A program made the position numbers and the translations under genes. From JACQCF01 sp043742785 (lineage in GTDB: Bacteria > Omnitrophota > Gorgyraeia > Zapsychrales > Fredricksoniimonadaceae), in NCBI GenBank assembly GCA_043742785.1, contig JAYTXU010000019.1, forward strand, positions 1 to 60,048: a stretch of DNA of 60,048 bases, written 5' to 3'. The notes below the pieces were generated by a model, which was not told the origin of the DNA, searched no databases, and saw only the letters and a list, made by a program, of their open reading frames with translations. Below, in pieces: positions 32,724 to 40,981 of this stretch (position 1 is the stretch's first letter; each line of letters opens with the position of its first letter).

Positions 32724-34004
32724 CTATACAAACTCACCTTTTAAACACAATCCATCAATGCTTTGAAGCTTGACCGGGATAATTTGATTCATAAAATCTC
32801 CTGAAGCTTTAACCTTAACCCGTACATAATTATCCGTTAAGCCAATTTGAAAATCTTCTTTAACGTCTTCTATGAGAATCGTCTGCGTCGTCCCTAAAAG
32901 AGATTCATAAAACATGCGGCGTTTACGGGCTGATAATTCATGCAGAATCTGACTGCGTTGAGTTATAACTGAAGATTTCACCGCATCACCACGCATACGG
33001 CTTTTGGCCATATGCCGCTCAGAATAACTAAACACATGCACATAATCGATAGGCTCTTCCCTAATAAGATCCATTGTTTCATCAAAATGTTTGTCTGTCT
33101 CTCCTGGAAAACCTACAATCACATCCGTTCCGATACAAATTTGCGAGACCTTCCTATCAGCATCACGAATAAAATTAATAAATCCAGACCTGCTGTATTT
33201 ACGTTTCATTTCAACGAGAACATCATCCGAACCGCTTTGCAAAGGGATATGCAGATAGCGACACAATTTCCCATGCCCCATATAATCAAACAACTCTCTT
33301 GGTATAGTAGTTGGTTCAATTGAAGAAATACGAATACGCTTTAATTCTTCCACCTCTTGCATCTTGGTAATCACATCCAATAAAGACTTTCCTTCATTAG
33401 CATAGGTGCCAATATTGATGCCTGTTAAGACAATCTCTTTGTGTCCAGCTGCAGCTAAAGCTCTTACTTCCAGGAGAACATCTTCAAACACACGGCTTCG
33501 CGCCCGACCACGAGCGTAAGGAATTTCACAAAAAGAACAAAAGAAATCGCAGCCATCTTGAATTTTAATATTGGCTCTTTTATGTTTATCGTAATCAATA
33601 GAAGCTATGGGCTGTGTAAAGGGCTCACGTTCAATAGTAGGCGTCACCACTGTTGGGGCAATTGGATTAGGATATTCATTAAAAACAGCCACTAGATCCA
33701 TTTTGCGACTGTTCCCCACAATCCAACGCACATTAGGTAATACCGAAAGTAATTCTTTCTGCACCTGTGCCTGACATCCGATCAAAGCAATACGTGCCAG
33801 AGGATTTTGACGATTCACCTTGTTAACCAAACGACGAGTATCAGCATCTCCACCTTCGGTCACTGTACAAGTATTAATGACCACAATATCGGAAAGCTTA
33901 TCAAAATCAACGACCGTATAGCCATTGGCTTCAAAAGAGTTTTGAATCGATGCCGTCTCGCTTTGATTCAAACGGCAACCTAAAGTATAAAATGATATTT
34001 TCAT
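32724..34004 (-). CDS. mtaB: tRNA N6-threonylcarbamoyladenosine methylthiotransferase
   Basis: The 426-residue radical-SAM enzyme adds a methylthio group to t6A37 of tRNA. The N-terminal UPF0004 domain starts with FYTLGCRLNQ and has NTCTVT and GCQAQ cysteines. The radical-SAM cluster motif is in CDFFCSFCEIPYARGRARSR, and a C-terminal TRAM-like region follows. The Leu-Asn in GCRLNQ and the CSFCEIPYARG form favour MtaB over MiaB or RimO. It belongs to the run from trpD2-like through DUF423 and htpX, separated from htpX by a complex palindrome. Confidence 0.93.
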   Translation of the reverse strand: MKISFYTLGCRLNQSETASIQNSFEANGYTVVDFDKLSDIVVINTCTVTEGGDADTRRLVNKVNRQNPLARIALIGCQAQVQKELLSVLPNVRWIVGNSRKMDLVAVFNEYPNPIAPTVVTPTIEREPFTQPIASIDYDKHKRANIKIQDGCDFFCSFCEIPYARGRARSRVFEDVLLEVRALAAAGHKEIVLTGINIGTYANEGKSLLDVITKMQEVEELKRIRISSIEPTTIPRELFDYMGHGKLCRYLHIPLQSGSDDVLVEMKRKYSRSGFINFIRDADRKVSQICIGTDVIVGFPGETDKHFDETMDLIREEPIDYVHVFSYSERHMAKSRMRGDAVKSSVITQRSQILHELSARKRRMFYESLLGTTQTILIEDVKEDFQIGLTDNYVRVKVKASGDFMNQIIPVKLQSIDGLCLKGEFV

Positions 34005-34010
34005 AATTAT

Positions 34011-34095
34011 TGCAGCGGATCCTGTCCTTCGGGTTTCCCCATCGTACTCGTTACCTGCGCGCGATGGGGAGCCCCTCCCTCAACTACCCGCTGCA
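34011..34095. repeat. Nested cruciform element between htpX and mtaB
   Basis: Outer arms TGCAGCGG (34011-34018) and CCGCTGCA (34088-34095) enclose inner arms CCCCATCG (34037-34044) and CGATGGGG (34062-34069). It is GC-rich compared with its surroundings, fills the whole gap, and resembles a further palindromic repeat family (only one copy seen here). No T run follows, so it is not a typical terminator. Confidence 0.75.
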
Positions 34096-34099
34096 GACA

Positions 34100-35068
34100 T
34101 TATCCTTTTAATTCCGATAAATGTTTGATGCGTTTAAGCATATTGGGATGCGTACTTAAGAATTCCATCAGCTTCTCACTGGTAGAAAGATTCAACTGTT
34201 TATTGCGCAACCGGAATAATTCATTGCTATCAATGGTTCCGCTTTTATCGGTGTCCAATTCAGATAACTCACGGATTTCATTCATGGCTTGCGAAGGGTC
34301 GTTAATAAAAAAGGCCTTCATCCCTTGGACATTCTTCATATCCTCGGTATTAGCCATTCGCGCTGAACCATAAACCAATTTATATAGTGCTGATGCTAGT
34401 GCAGAGGGCTTATTGCCTAGCTCCACCGATCCTTTATCCGCATAATACTCACGGATACGTGAGCCATAGAGAACCAAAAGATTGGTGATAAAATAAAACA
34501 AAAATGCCGCTAACCCTAACATCATACCACTTGGAGCATTACGATCATCACGGCGTCCAGAGCCACTCCACATCAAATGCCAAGCTAGACGATACATAAT
34601 CATGGGGACTACCGATAACAACGTAATTGTAATCACATCCCGATTCTTAATATGTGTTAACTCGTGACCTAACACTGCCCTAAGCTCTTCCTCATTTAAG
34701 AGTTTCAAAATCCCTTCACATACGCAAACACGTCCGTCATTGATACCTCGCCCAAAGGCAAAGGCATTGGGTACTCCGCTTTTTGAAATACAAACACGCG
34801 GCATGGGAATATTAGCCCGCTTCGCTAAATCTTCTATCATGACATAAAGCTTAGGATTATCTTCCCTTTTGATATAACACAGCTGCATGGTCCATTCCAA
34901 GATCTTAGGCCCAATCATAAACTGAAACCACATCATGCCTAAAGAAATAATGAAGTAAAAATGAAAATCATTAACTCCGGCCGCTGTTCCAATCATCACA
35001 ACCACGGCATAGATGATGGCAAACATAGCCGCCACTAAAAGCATCATTCGTGTTTGTAAAGAAAACAT
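34100..35068 (-). CDS. htpX: M48 zinc metalloprotease (HtpX-like) with EF-hand
   Basis: The 322-residue membrane protease probably degrades damaged membrane proteins. There are two N-terminal transmembrane segments (about 7-28 and 36-55), the zinc motif HELTH (135-139), two more hydrophobic segments (about 145-165 and 183-202), and the third ligand Glu in EYYAD (near 207). Unlike E. coli HtpX it carries a canonical EF-hand loop, DTDKSGTIDSNE (272-283), before STHPNMLKRIKHL. AGGAGG precedes the ATG. Calcium control of the protease is plausible but inferred. Confidence 0.9.
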   Translation of the reverse strand: MFSLQTRMMLLVAAMFAIIYAVVVMIGTAAGVNDFHFYFIISLGMMWFQFMIGPKILEWTMQLCYIKREDNPKLYVMIEDLAKRANIPMPRVCISKSGVPNAFAFGRGINDGRVCVCEGILKLLNEEELRAVLGHELTHIKNRDVITITLLSVVPMIMYRLAWHLMWSGSGRRDDRNAPSGMMLGLAAFLFYFITNLLVLYGSRIREYYADKGSVELGNKPSALASALYKLVYGSARMANTEDMKNVQGMKAFFINDPSQAMNEIRELSELDTDKSGTIDSNELFRLRNKQLNLSTSEKLMEFLSTHPNMLKRIKHLSELKG

Positions 35069-35123
35069 ATTGACCCTCCTTGAGAAAGACTAATTTCCTG
35101 TAGCACTATGTAGGCACTATCTC

Positions 35124-35477
35124 TTATTTTACAAAAACCAATAACATCCACCCAACCAAAAATGACAACCCACCCAGTGGCGTAATTGCTCCCAACCACT
35201 TGATTCCAGTGATCGATAAGACATAAAGGCTGCCGCTAAATATTATAATTCCAAGCACCATGAAAATGCCCGCCAGATTGACCTTGGGGTCTTGGCTGAT
35301 GGTTGAGACCCAAGCTACCACAAACAAACCCAGAGCATGAATAAAATGATACAAGACACCCGTTTTATAAACATCCAAATAATAATCAGAAATCTTGCCA
35401 CGCAAAGCATGAGAACCAAAGGCTCCCAGAACAACTCCGAAAAACATCAACACTGAAGCAATCTTAATCCAAACCAT
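35124..35477 (-). CDS. DUF423 membrane protein (YgdD family)
   Basis: 117 residues with four hydrophobic segments. GAFGSHALRG near residue 20, TGVLYHFIHALGL and FSGSLYVLSITGIKWLGAITPLGG form the DUF423 signature. Function is unknown. Its start overlaps the end of the TrpD2-like gene by 14 nt, with AAGGAG 7 nt before the ATG. Confidence 0.93.
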   Translation of the reverse strand: MVWIKIASVLMFFGVVLGAFGSHALRGKISDYYLDVYKTGVLYHFIHALGLFVVAWVSTISQDPKVNLAGIFMVLGIIIFSGSLYVLSITGIKWLGAITPLGGLSFLVGWMLLVFVK

Positions 35478-36720
35478 AACTATTCTCCTTAATCCATTGC
35501 AGTGCTTGGCTCAAACCATCACAAGTTGCCTTAGTTCTTAAATCCATATGCTTATCCCCTGAACTACCATGCTTTAAATAAGCCTCTATCAGACGCGCAT
35601 TATCAACAGCTTTTGGATGCTCAATTCTTTGTTCTACATCGATTCCAGCAACGATACCTATGGTCATTTCATGGCGTTGATACTGCCCGTCTTTAAGCCT
35701 GGCTGAAAGCAAGATTTTGACCGGCCTAAGCAATGGAAAAGCCATTGTACCTTCAATACCGTTTCTAACAATGACAATTCCTTTAAACCCAGAGCGTTCA
35801 GCAATAGTCCGCATCTTCTCCCCGTAGGGAGGATGAAAAGCAGAAGCAATAAGAATATCAGCTTGAGCGGGATTGACAAATCGCTCTAAGGTAGATAAAA
35901 ACGGTCTCTTGATGGTCTGATGCCGTAAAGCGACCCAACGGTCTAAAGCCTCCGACATATCCGACTGATGAAAAAACAAACCCATACGCGTCGCTGGATT
36001 AGCTAAATCATGATTACCAACCGCCGCTTTCTCATCCAACGCTTGGGAAATATCCCAGAGATTCATTTCAAACTTTGGCCCGCTATTTTTACCAACCATA
36101 TGTATCACACGATACCCTAACGATTGAATATATTGACCAACTAAAGGCGTGATCATATAGGAATGATCGACTCCATCAAAAGGCTCCGCTAACTGTACAA
36201 TGGGCTTTCCTGCTGGTGGTAGAGTTTTAAAACCTGGCTTCAAGCTTTCTTGAATTGCCATCAGAATGCCTTCATACTCATCATCAGTCTCATAACGCAC
36301 ACGAAGAAAGCTAGCCACCAAACCCCTAGCTCCATCGCCTAGTTGGTCAGAAAATAAGAATTTACCTAAGTCATAAGCAGTTTTTTTATCCAAGGTTTGA
36401 CCGTTTAATAACTGCACGCAAATCCAGCGGACAAAATCAGGAGCATCAGCGGCAATACTATTCACTAGTTTTTGTGGATCTTCAAATACGCCAGGAGCAA
36501 AAGCCTCAGCTAAAATTTCTTCCTGAGGCTCAAGACCCTTAGCCAATAGCCCTGCTAGAAAAGCTCCGCCAGCCGCAGGTGAAACCCTACCTGATTTAAA
36601 ATCTTCAAGAATTTCACGGGCTAAATCTTCACTTAAAGCTTTGCTTCCTTTTTTTCCAACACCAACGGTCTTAATTCCCCGTCTTATAGCAGCTTCTTGT
36701 GGGTCAAGAATAATAGGCAT
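35464..36720 (-). CDS. TrpD2/YbiB-like glycosyl transferase family 3 protein
   Basis: The 418-residue protein has the anthranilate phosphoribosyltransferase fold: an N-terminal helical domain (SEDLAREILEDFKSGRVSPAAGGAFLAGL) and a long alpha/beta domain with LDRWVALRHQ, RPFLSTLERFVNP and NGIEGTMAFPL. It lacks the classic TrpD GTGGD motif, like YbiB/TrpD2 proteins, which bind nucleic acid and are not in tryptophan synthesis. No trp genes are nearby. A perfect TATAAT ends 7 nt before the ATG, so the message is probably leaderless; it is divergent from the dus gene. Confidence 0.8.
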   Translation of the reverse strand: MPIILDPQEAAIRRGIKTVGVGKKGSKALSEDLAREILEDFKSGRVSPAAGGAFLAGLLAKGLEPQEEILAEAFAPGVFEDPQKLVNSIAADAPDFVRWICVQLLNGQTLDKKTAYDLGKFLFSDQLGDGARGLVASFLRVRYETDDEYEGILMAIQESLKPGFKTLPPAGKPIVQLAEPFDGVDHSYMITPLVGQYIQSLGYRVIHMVGKNSGPKFEMNLWDISQALDEKAAVGNHDLANPATRMGLFFHQSDMSEALDRWVALRHQTIKRPFLSTLERFVNPAQADILIASAFHPPYGEKMRTIAERSGFKGIVIVRNGIEGTMAFPLLRPVKILLSARLKDGQYQRHEMTIGIVAGIDVEQRIEHPKAVDNARLIEAYLKHGSSGDKHMDLRTKATCDGLSQALQWIKENSYGLD

Positions 36721-36727
36721 GGGCGCT

Positions 36728-36767
36728 ATTATACTTAATTTGCATAAAAAGTAAATTTAGATATAAT
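36728..36767. promoter_or_regulatory. Divergent promoter pair, both leaderless in geometry
   Basis: Minus strand: TTTACT-N16-TATAAT with the -10 at 36728-36733, 7 nt from the ATG at 36720. Plus strand: TTGCAT (36740-36745)-N16-TATAAT (36762-36767), 9 nt from the ATG at 36777. Both -10 boxes are perfect, and the whole intergenic space is 56 bp, so the two polymerase sites overlap. Confidence 0.85.
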
Positions 36768-36776
36768 GGGGCACTT

Positions 36777-37760
36777 ATGAAGATAGGCAATATTGAACTC
36801 AATCAGCCTTTGTCTCTTGCCCCCATGGAAGACGTTACCGAACTTCCCTTCCGCTTGATTTGCAAGCGTTTAGGCGCGGATTTGGTGTACACAGAATTTA
36901 CGGCTTCTGAAGCGCTCATTCGTGAAGTCCCCAAAGCTTTACACAAAATTGAAATTTGTGATGAAGAAAGACCCGTCGCTATTCAAATCTTTGGTGGACG
37001 GCCAGAAGCCATGGAAGGTGCTGCTCAAATTATCGAGCGATTCAAACCAGATTTTATTGATATCAATTGCGGCTGTTGGGTTAAAAATCATGTGGCTCGC
37101 AATGAAGGCGCCGGTCTTTTGCGCGATCTTCCCTTATTTGAAAAAATTGTTAAATCCACCGTCAAAGCAACTAAACTTCCTGTCACTGTGAAAACCCGTC
37201 TAGGCTGGGACAGTCAAAGTATCGTTATCCTGGATGTTGCAAAAATGGTAGAACAAGCAGGAGCTCAGGCGCTGACCTTGCATTGCCGCACCCGAGATCA
37301 AGCCCATAATGGTTTTGCGGACTGGGCATGGCTTGAAAAAATTAAGAAAGTGATCTCTATTCCTGTCTTTGGTAATGGGGACGTTACCACCCCTGAAGAT
37401 GTAAAAGCCATGCTAGAAACCGGCTGTGATGGGGTAATGATCGGCCGCGGTGCTATTGCCAATCCCTGGATTTTTAAACAAACCAAATATTATTTAAAAA
37501 CAGGAGAACATCTGCCTGAGCCCGGCATCGAAGAAAGAATTCAAATCTGTTTAGAGCACTTAAAATTAAATGTACAATTCAAGGACGAGAAATACGGCGT
37601 ACAGACCTTTCGTAAACATTACACAGGATATTTAAAAGGCCTCCCTAATGTTGGGGCCGTCCGCAGCGATTTAATGCAATACACAGAATTAAACCAAGTG
37701 ATTCAACGTTTAGCTCAATATATGGAAAGCACTCAATATGACTCCCTTAAAAAAATTTGA
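36777..37760 (+). CDS. tRNA-dihydrouridine synthase (DusB-like)
   Basis: The 327-residue FMN enzyme reduces uridine in tRNA. LAPMEDVTELPFRL, VYTEFTASEALIR, QIFGG.PEAM, DINCGCW (the catalytic cysteine region, with CGC where DusB usually has GCP), VKTRLGWD and GNGDVTTPED...GCDGVMIGRGAI.NPWIF are present. The altered DINCGCWVKN is unusual but the Cys remains. It is the first gene on the plus strand after the divergent promoter and overlaps the next gene by 23 bp. Confidence 0.92.
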   Translation: MKIGNIELNQPLSLAPMEDVTELPFRLICKRLGADLVYTEFTASEALIREVPKALHKIEICDEERPVAIQIFGGRPEAMEGAAQIIERFKPDFIDINCGCWVKNHVARNEGAGLLRDLPLFEKIVKSTVKATKLPVTVKTRLGWDSQSIVILDVAKMVEQAGAQALTLHCRTRDQAHNGFADWAWLEKIKKVISIPVFGNGDVTTPEDVKAMLETGCDGVMIGRGAIANPWIFKQTKYYLKTGEHLPEPGIEERIQICLEHLKLNVQFKDEKYGVQTFRKHYTGYLKGLPNVGAVRSDLMQYTELNQVIQRLAQYMESTQYDSLKKI

Positions 37761-39138
37761 TATTATTACGATCGGCTCTGGCGGCGGCTCCAAGATCTCC
37801 TCACCTGCAGCATCCTTAGGGTTTAAGGTTGCTGTCATTGAAAAGGATCGATTAGGCGGGACCTGTTTAAACCGTGGATGCATTCCTTCAAAAATGCTTA
37901 TTCATCCTGCTGATGTAGCTTTGCATATTAAGGAAGCCCACCGCTTTGATATTCATAACAATCCTCAATTTACCGTCAACTTTGCCAAACTTATCAATCG
38001 CATCTCAGCAACTGTCGATAGTGATTCAGATAAAATTGCTGCCAGCTACAGCAAACATCCTAATATCACCTCTATCAAAGGTGAAGCTAAGTTTGTTAAT
38101 AATAAAACCATCGAAGCTAATGGCGAGCAATTAACCGCCGATAAAATTTTTATTGCTGTAGGCGCGAAGCCTCAAATACCAAATATTCCGGGCTTAGCTG
38201 GAACACCCTTTATGACCTCCACCGAAGCTTTACGCAATACATCCTTGCCTGAATCAATGATAATCCTAGGTGGCGGATATATCGCCTGCGAATTAGGACA
38301 TGCCTATGGTGCTTTAGGAACCCAAACACATTTTCTTGTGCGCTCTTCCCTTTTGCGTCATGAAGATTCAGAAGTCGCTGCTGAATTTCAAAAAGTCTTT
38401 AGTCAATATCATGATATGAAGTTTAGAGCAATACCAACTAAGGTGGAATACTCTAACAATCAATTTACCGTACACTTTACACAAAACGGACAAACCCAAT
38501 CCATCCGTGCTCAAAGCTTATTGATTGCCACCGGCATCACATCTAATACCGACACCTTAGATATCATCAACACTGATATAGAACTTAAATCCGGCGGATT
38601 AATTAAGGTTAATGAATTCTTAGAAACTTCTGTTGATGGAATCTACGCCATGGGTGACTGTGTTGGCAATTACTTCTTCCGCCATAGTGTGAATTTTGAA
38701 GGCGAATATCTCTTCGATCAGCTCTTTGGTGAGAAAATTCGAAAACCCATTGCCTATCCTCCCGTTCCTCATGCAGTCTTTACAAATCCTCAGGTCGCTG
38801 GAGTGGGTAAAACTGAAGATGAGTTAAAACAAGAAGGTGTCGATTACTTTGTTGGATTTAATCCTTATAAAAGCTCTGCTATGGGTATGGCACTTTTATC
38901 AGAGTCTGGATTTTGTAAGCTGCTCTTTGATCGTAAATCCCGCAAACTCTTAGGTGGTCATATTGTGGGAGAAGAGGCCTCTAATATGATTCATATGGTT
39001 ATTGCCTACATGAATATGAATGCCACCTTAGATGATCTGTTGCGCACGATTTATATTCACCCTGCATTGCCAGAAATTGTACGCAATGCTGCTAGAAAAG
39101 CAAAAACAGCTTTAGATAAAAATACAACCAGAGTATAA
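37738..39138 (+). CDS. Class I flavin disulfide oxidoreductase (dihydrolipoyl dehydrogenase-like)
   Basis: The 466-residue protein has an FAD motif at the N terminus (IITIGSGGGSK), the redox-active disulfide GGTCLNRGCIPSK, an NAD(P)-binding GGGYIACELG and a C-terminal dimerisation domain ending IHPALPEIV, where the His is the active-site base. It could be a dihydrolipoyl dehydrogenase, a mycothione-reductase-like enzyme or another thiol reductase; no 2-oxoacid dehydrogenase genes are nearby. The glutathione island a few kb downstream makes a disulfide-reductase role attractive, but that is inference. Confidence 0.85.
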   Translation: MTPLKKFDIITIGSGGGSKISSPAASLGFKVAVIEKDRLGGTCLNRGCIPSKMLIHPADVALHIKEAHRFDIHNNPQFTVNFAKLINRISATVDSDSDKIAASYSKHPNITSIKGEAKFVNNKTIEANGEQLTADKIFIAVGAKPQIPNIPGLAGTPFMTSTEALRNTSLPESMIILGGGYIACELGHAYGALGTQTHFLVRSSLLRHEDSEVAAEFQKVFSQYHDMKFRAIPTKVEYSNNQFTVHFTQNGQTQSIRAQSLLIATGITSNTDTLDIINTDIELKSGGLIKVNEFLETSVDGIYAMGDCVGNYFFRHSVNFEGEYLFDQLFGEKIRKPIAYPPVPHAVFTNPQVAGVGKTEDELKQEGVDYFVGFNPYKSSAMGMALLSESGFCKLLFDRKSRKLLGGHIVGEEASNMIHMVIAYMNMNATLDDLLRTIYIHPALPEIVRNAARKAKTALDKNTTRV

Positions 39139-39146
39139 TATCTGCC

Positions 39147-39875
39147 ATGCGTCATTCGGACACAGCCATATCTATTAGAAATCTAACAAAATTCTATAAA
39201 AACTTTCAAGCTTTAGACAAAGTCTCTTTTGAAGTCAAACGCGGGGATTTCTTTGCCTTCCTAGGCCCCAATGGCGCTGGCAAAACAACCACCATCAATT
39301 GCCTAACCGGACTTTCCAATTATCAAAGCGGTGATGTTAAAGTTTTTGGCTACGATGTCACAGCTGAGTATCTCAATTCCCGTCGTCTCATTGGTCTATG
39401 CGCTCAGGAATTTAATTTTGATCCTTTTTTAACCATCTATCAACTTTTAGTCTATCAAGCGGAATATTTTGGTATCCCCCCTGTTGAATCTAAAAAGCGT
39501 GCTAATCAATTGTTAGAACGTTTTGGACTAACAGATAAACGCAACTGTAAACACCGAGCGCTCTCAGGTGGGATGAAAAAACGCCTGCTTCTATGCCGCG
39601 CTTTGATTCACGATCCTGAAATTCTTATTCTTGATGAACCAACTGCCGGCTGTGACTTAGAATTAAAATTTTTAATCTGGGATTATCTAGCTCAACTGAA
39701 TCGTGAAGGTAAAACTATTTTCTTAACCACCCATTACATGGAAGAAGCAGAAAAGCTTTGTAAAACAATTGGCATCATCAATCACGGCCGTATTGTGCGT
39801 ATTGGTGATAAGAAACAAATCCTCCAGGATAAAAGCCTTGAAGAAATCTTTCTTGAGATAACAGGAGCTGAATAA
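39147..39875 (+). CDS. ABC transporter ATP-binding protein
   Basis: The 242-residue ATPase has Walker A GPNGAGKTT (about residues 41-49), a Q-loop in AQEFNF, signature LSGGMKKR, Walker B ILILDEPTAG and a switch His in TTHYMEEAE. The DrrA/CcmA-like subfamily is indicated by GLSNYQSGDVKVFGYD. It pairs with the ABC-2 permease gene that begins 1 nt after its stop. The substrate is unknown; exporters of this type move drugs, lipids or polysaccharides. Confidence 0.93.
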   Translation: MRHSDTAISIRNLTKFYKNFQALDKVSFEVKRGDFFAFLGPNGAGKTTTINCLTGLSNYQSGDVKVFGYDVTAEYLNSRRLIGLCAQEFNFDPFLTIYQLLVYQAEYFGIPPVESKKRANQLLERFGLTDKRNCKHRALSGGMKKRLLLCRALIHDPEILILDEPTAGCDLELKFLIWDYLAQLNREGKTIFLTTHYMEEAEKLCKTIGIINHGRIVRIGDKKQILQDKSLEEIFLEITGAE

Positions 39876-39876
39876 T

Positions 39877-40656
39877 ATGCTTCATTTAATCACCAACCCT
39901 ATCGGTGTCTGGGCATTATCCAAAAGAGAAATTCATCGTTTTGTATCGGTGGCTAATCAAACTATTTTTCCACCGCTAGTTTCCTCTGCTCTTTTTATGT
40001 ATATCTTTGGCGTAGCTATTGGCTCTAAAATTAATTTCTCTTCAACCGGCCTTTCCTATTTACAATTTATTGTTCCTGGGCTCATGACCATGCATTTAAT
40101 ATCCAGCTCTTATGAAAACACATCTTCATCGCTCTTCATCGGACGCTGGCATAATCACATTCAAGAAATTCTACTTTCACCATTATCTTATATGGAAATG
40201 GTTTTAGGACTTTTAGCAGGCGGAGTTGCTCGCGGAATGATCGTTTGCTTAGGCGTTTGGATCACGTCTCTTCTCTTTGCCCCAAGTCTTATTGCTCATC
40301 CATTGGCTCTACTTTATTTTATGGCAACTATCTCGGTGATTTTTTCCTGCGCTGGAATGATGGGGGCTTTATGGGCGGAAGATTTTGGAATGCTGTCTAT
40401 GTGGAATATCTATATCATTGTCCCTATGGCTTTGCTGGGTGGAGTCTTTCATCCCTTATCCATGTTGCCAACTCCCTTACAAATCATTTCCCACTTTAAT
40501 CCTATGTATTATTTGATTTGCGGTATTCGATGGAGCATGACGGGCAGCAGCGACACTTCTCTTCCCATCTGTGTCGGCGTAGCCTTCTTTCTGGCCAGCT
40601 TATTCTTTATTGCCACAGTCTACTTATTTAAAATTGGTTATAAACTACGCAGTTAA
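39877..40656 (+). CDS. ABC-2 type permease
   Basis: The 259-residue inner-membrane protein has about six transmembrane segments, the ABC-2/NodJ pattern (PPLVSSALFMYIFGVAIG, IVPGLM.M, LGGVFHPLSMLP and FNPMYYLI). AGGAG lies about 9 nt before the ATG. It forms an exporter with the upstream ATPase. Its stop overlaps a 24-bp perfect inverted repeat that acts as terminator. Confidence 0.92.
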   Translation: MLHLITNPIGVWALSKREIHRFVSVANQTIFPPLVSSALFMYIFGVAIGSKINFSSTGLSYLQFIVPGLMTMHLISSSYENTSSSLFIGRWHNHIQEILLSPLSYMEMVLGLLAGGVARGMIVCLGVWITSLLFAPSLIAHPLALLYFMATISVIFSCAGMMGALWAEDFGMLSMWNIYIIVPMALLGGVFHPLSMLPTPLQIISHFNPMYYLICGIRWSMTGSSDTSLPICVGVAFFLASLFFIATVYLFKIGYKLRS

Positions 40657-40705
40657 TAAATAGTGACAGGCACTAATTATTTAATTAGTGCCTGTCACTA
40701 TTTAT
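40656..40705. terminator. Perfect 24-bp inverted repeat, bidirectional terminator
   Basis: Arms at 40656-40679 and 40682-40705 are perfect complements around a 2-nt loop; the core is GTGACAGGCACTAATTA. It lies between convergent genes, includes the last base of the permease stop and encodes the last codons and stop of bolA. The AT-rich outer arms give U-rich ends in both directions. Confidence 0.85.
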
Positions 40706-40958
40706 CTCTAGCTTGAATCGCCAAGGCATGGACTCTTTCTTTAAGCGGTTCTTCAAGAGCAGCATAAATCATGCGATGACGCTCTAAGAGGGCTTTACCT
40801 ACAAAAGCTTTAGAAACAATCGAAACACTAAAATGAGTTCCACCATTCTTAGCATCAGGATTATGACCGGCATGCTTAGCAGAGTCATCAATCACCTCTA
40901 AAAACTCGGGCTGGAATGTTGCTTGTAGGATTTTTTCAATCTTTGCTTTCATCATCAT
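40698..40958 (-). CDS. bolA: BolA-family protein
   Basis: The 86-residue protein has the BolA fold with GTHFSVSIVS and LLERHRMIYAAL, keeping the conserved His of the RHR motif. BolA proteins bind [2Fe-2S] clusters together with CGFS glutaredoxins. A second BolA and a CGFS glutaredoxin are encoded 3 kb away. The C-terminal RDK and stop come from the inverted repeat. A TATAAT ends 5 nt before the first of three ATG codons; it is divergent from gshA. Confidence 0.92.
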   Translation of the reverse strand: MMMKAKIEKILQATFQPEFLEVIDDSAKHAGHNPDAKNGGTHFSVSIVSKAFVGKALLERHRMIYAALEEPLKERVHALAIQARDK

Positions 40959-40971
40959 TTAATATTATACT
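40943..40971 (+). promoter_or_regulatory. gshA promoter, within the bolA-gshA divergent region
   Basis: TTGCTT (40943-40948), 17 nt, TATACT (40966-40971), ending 10 nt before the gshA ATG. On the minus strand, TATAAT (40964-40969) overlaps it and serves bolA. Both messages would have almost no leader. Confidence 0.7.
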
Positions 40972-40981
40972 ATAGCCCGCT

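Noticed and set aside
36721..36776. Replication origin at the strand switch
   Set aside because: There is no DnaA-box cluster, dnaA or dnaN, and the gap is only 56 bp; orientation change alone is not evidence.
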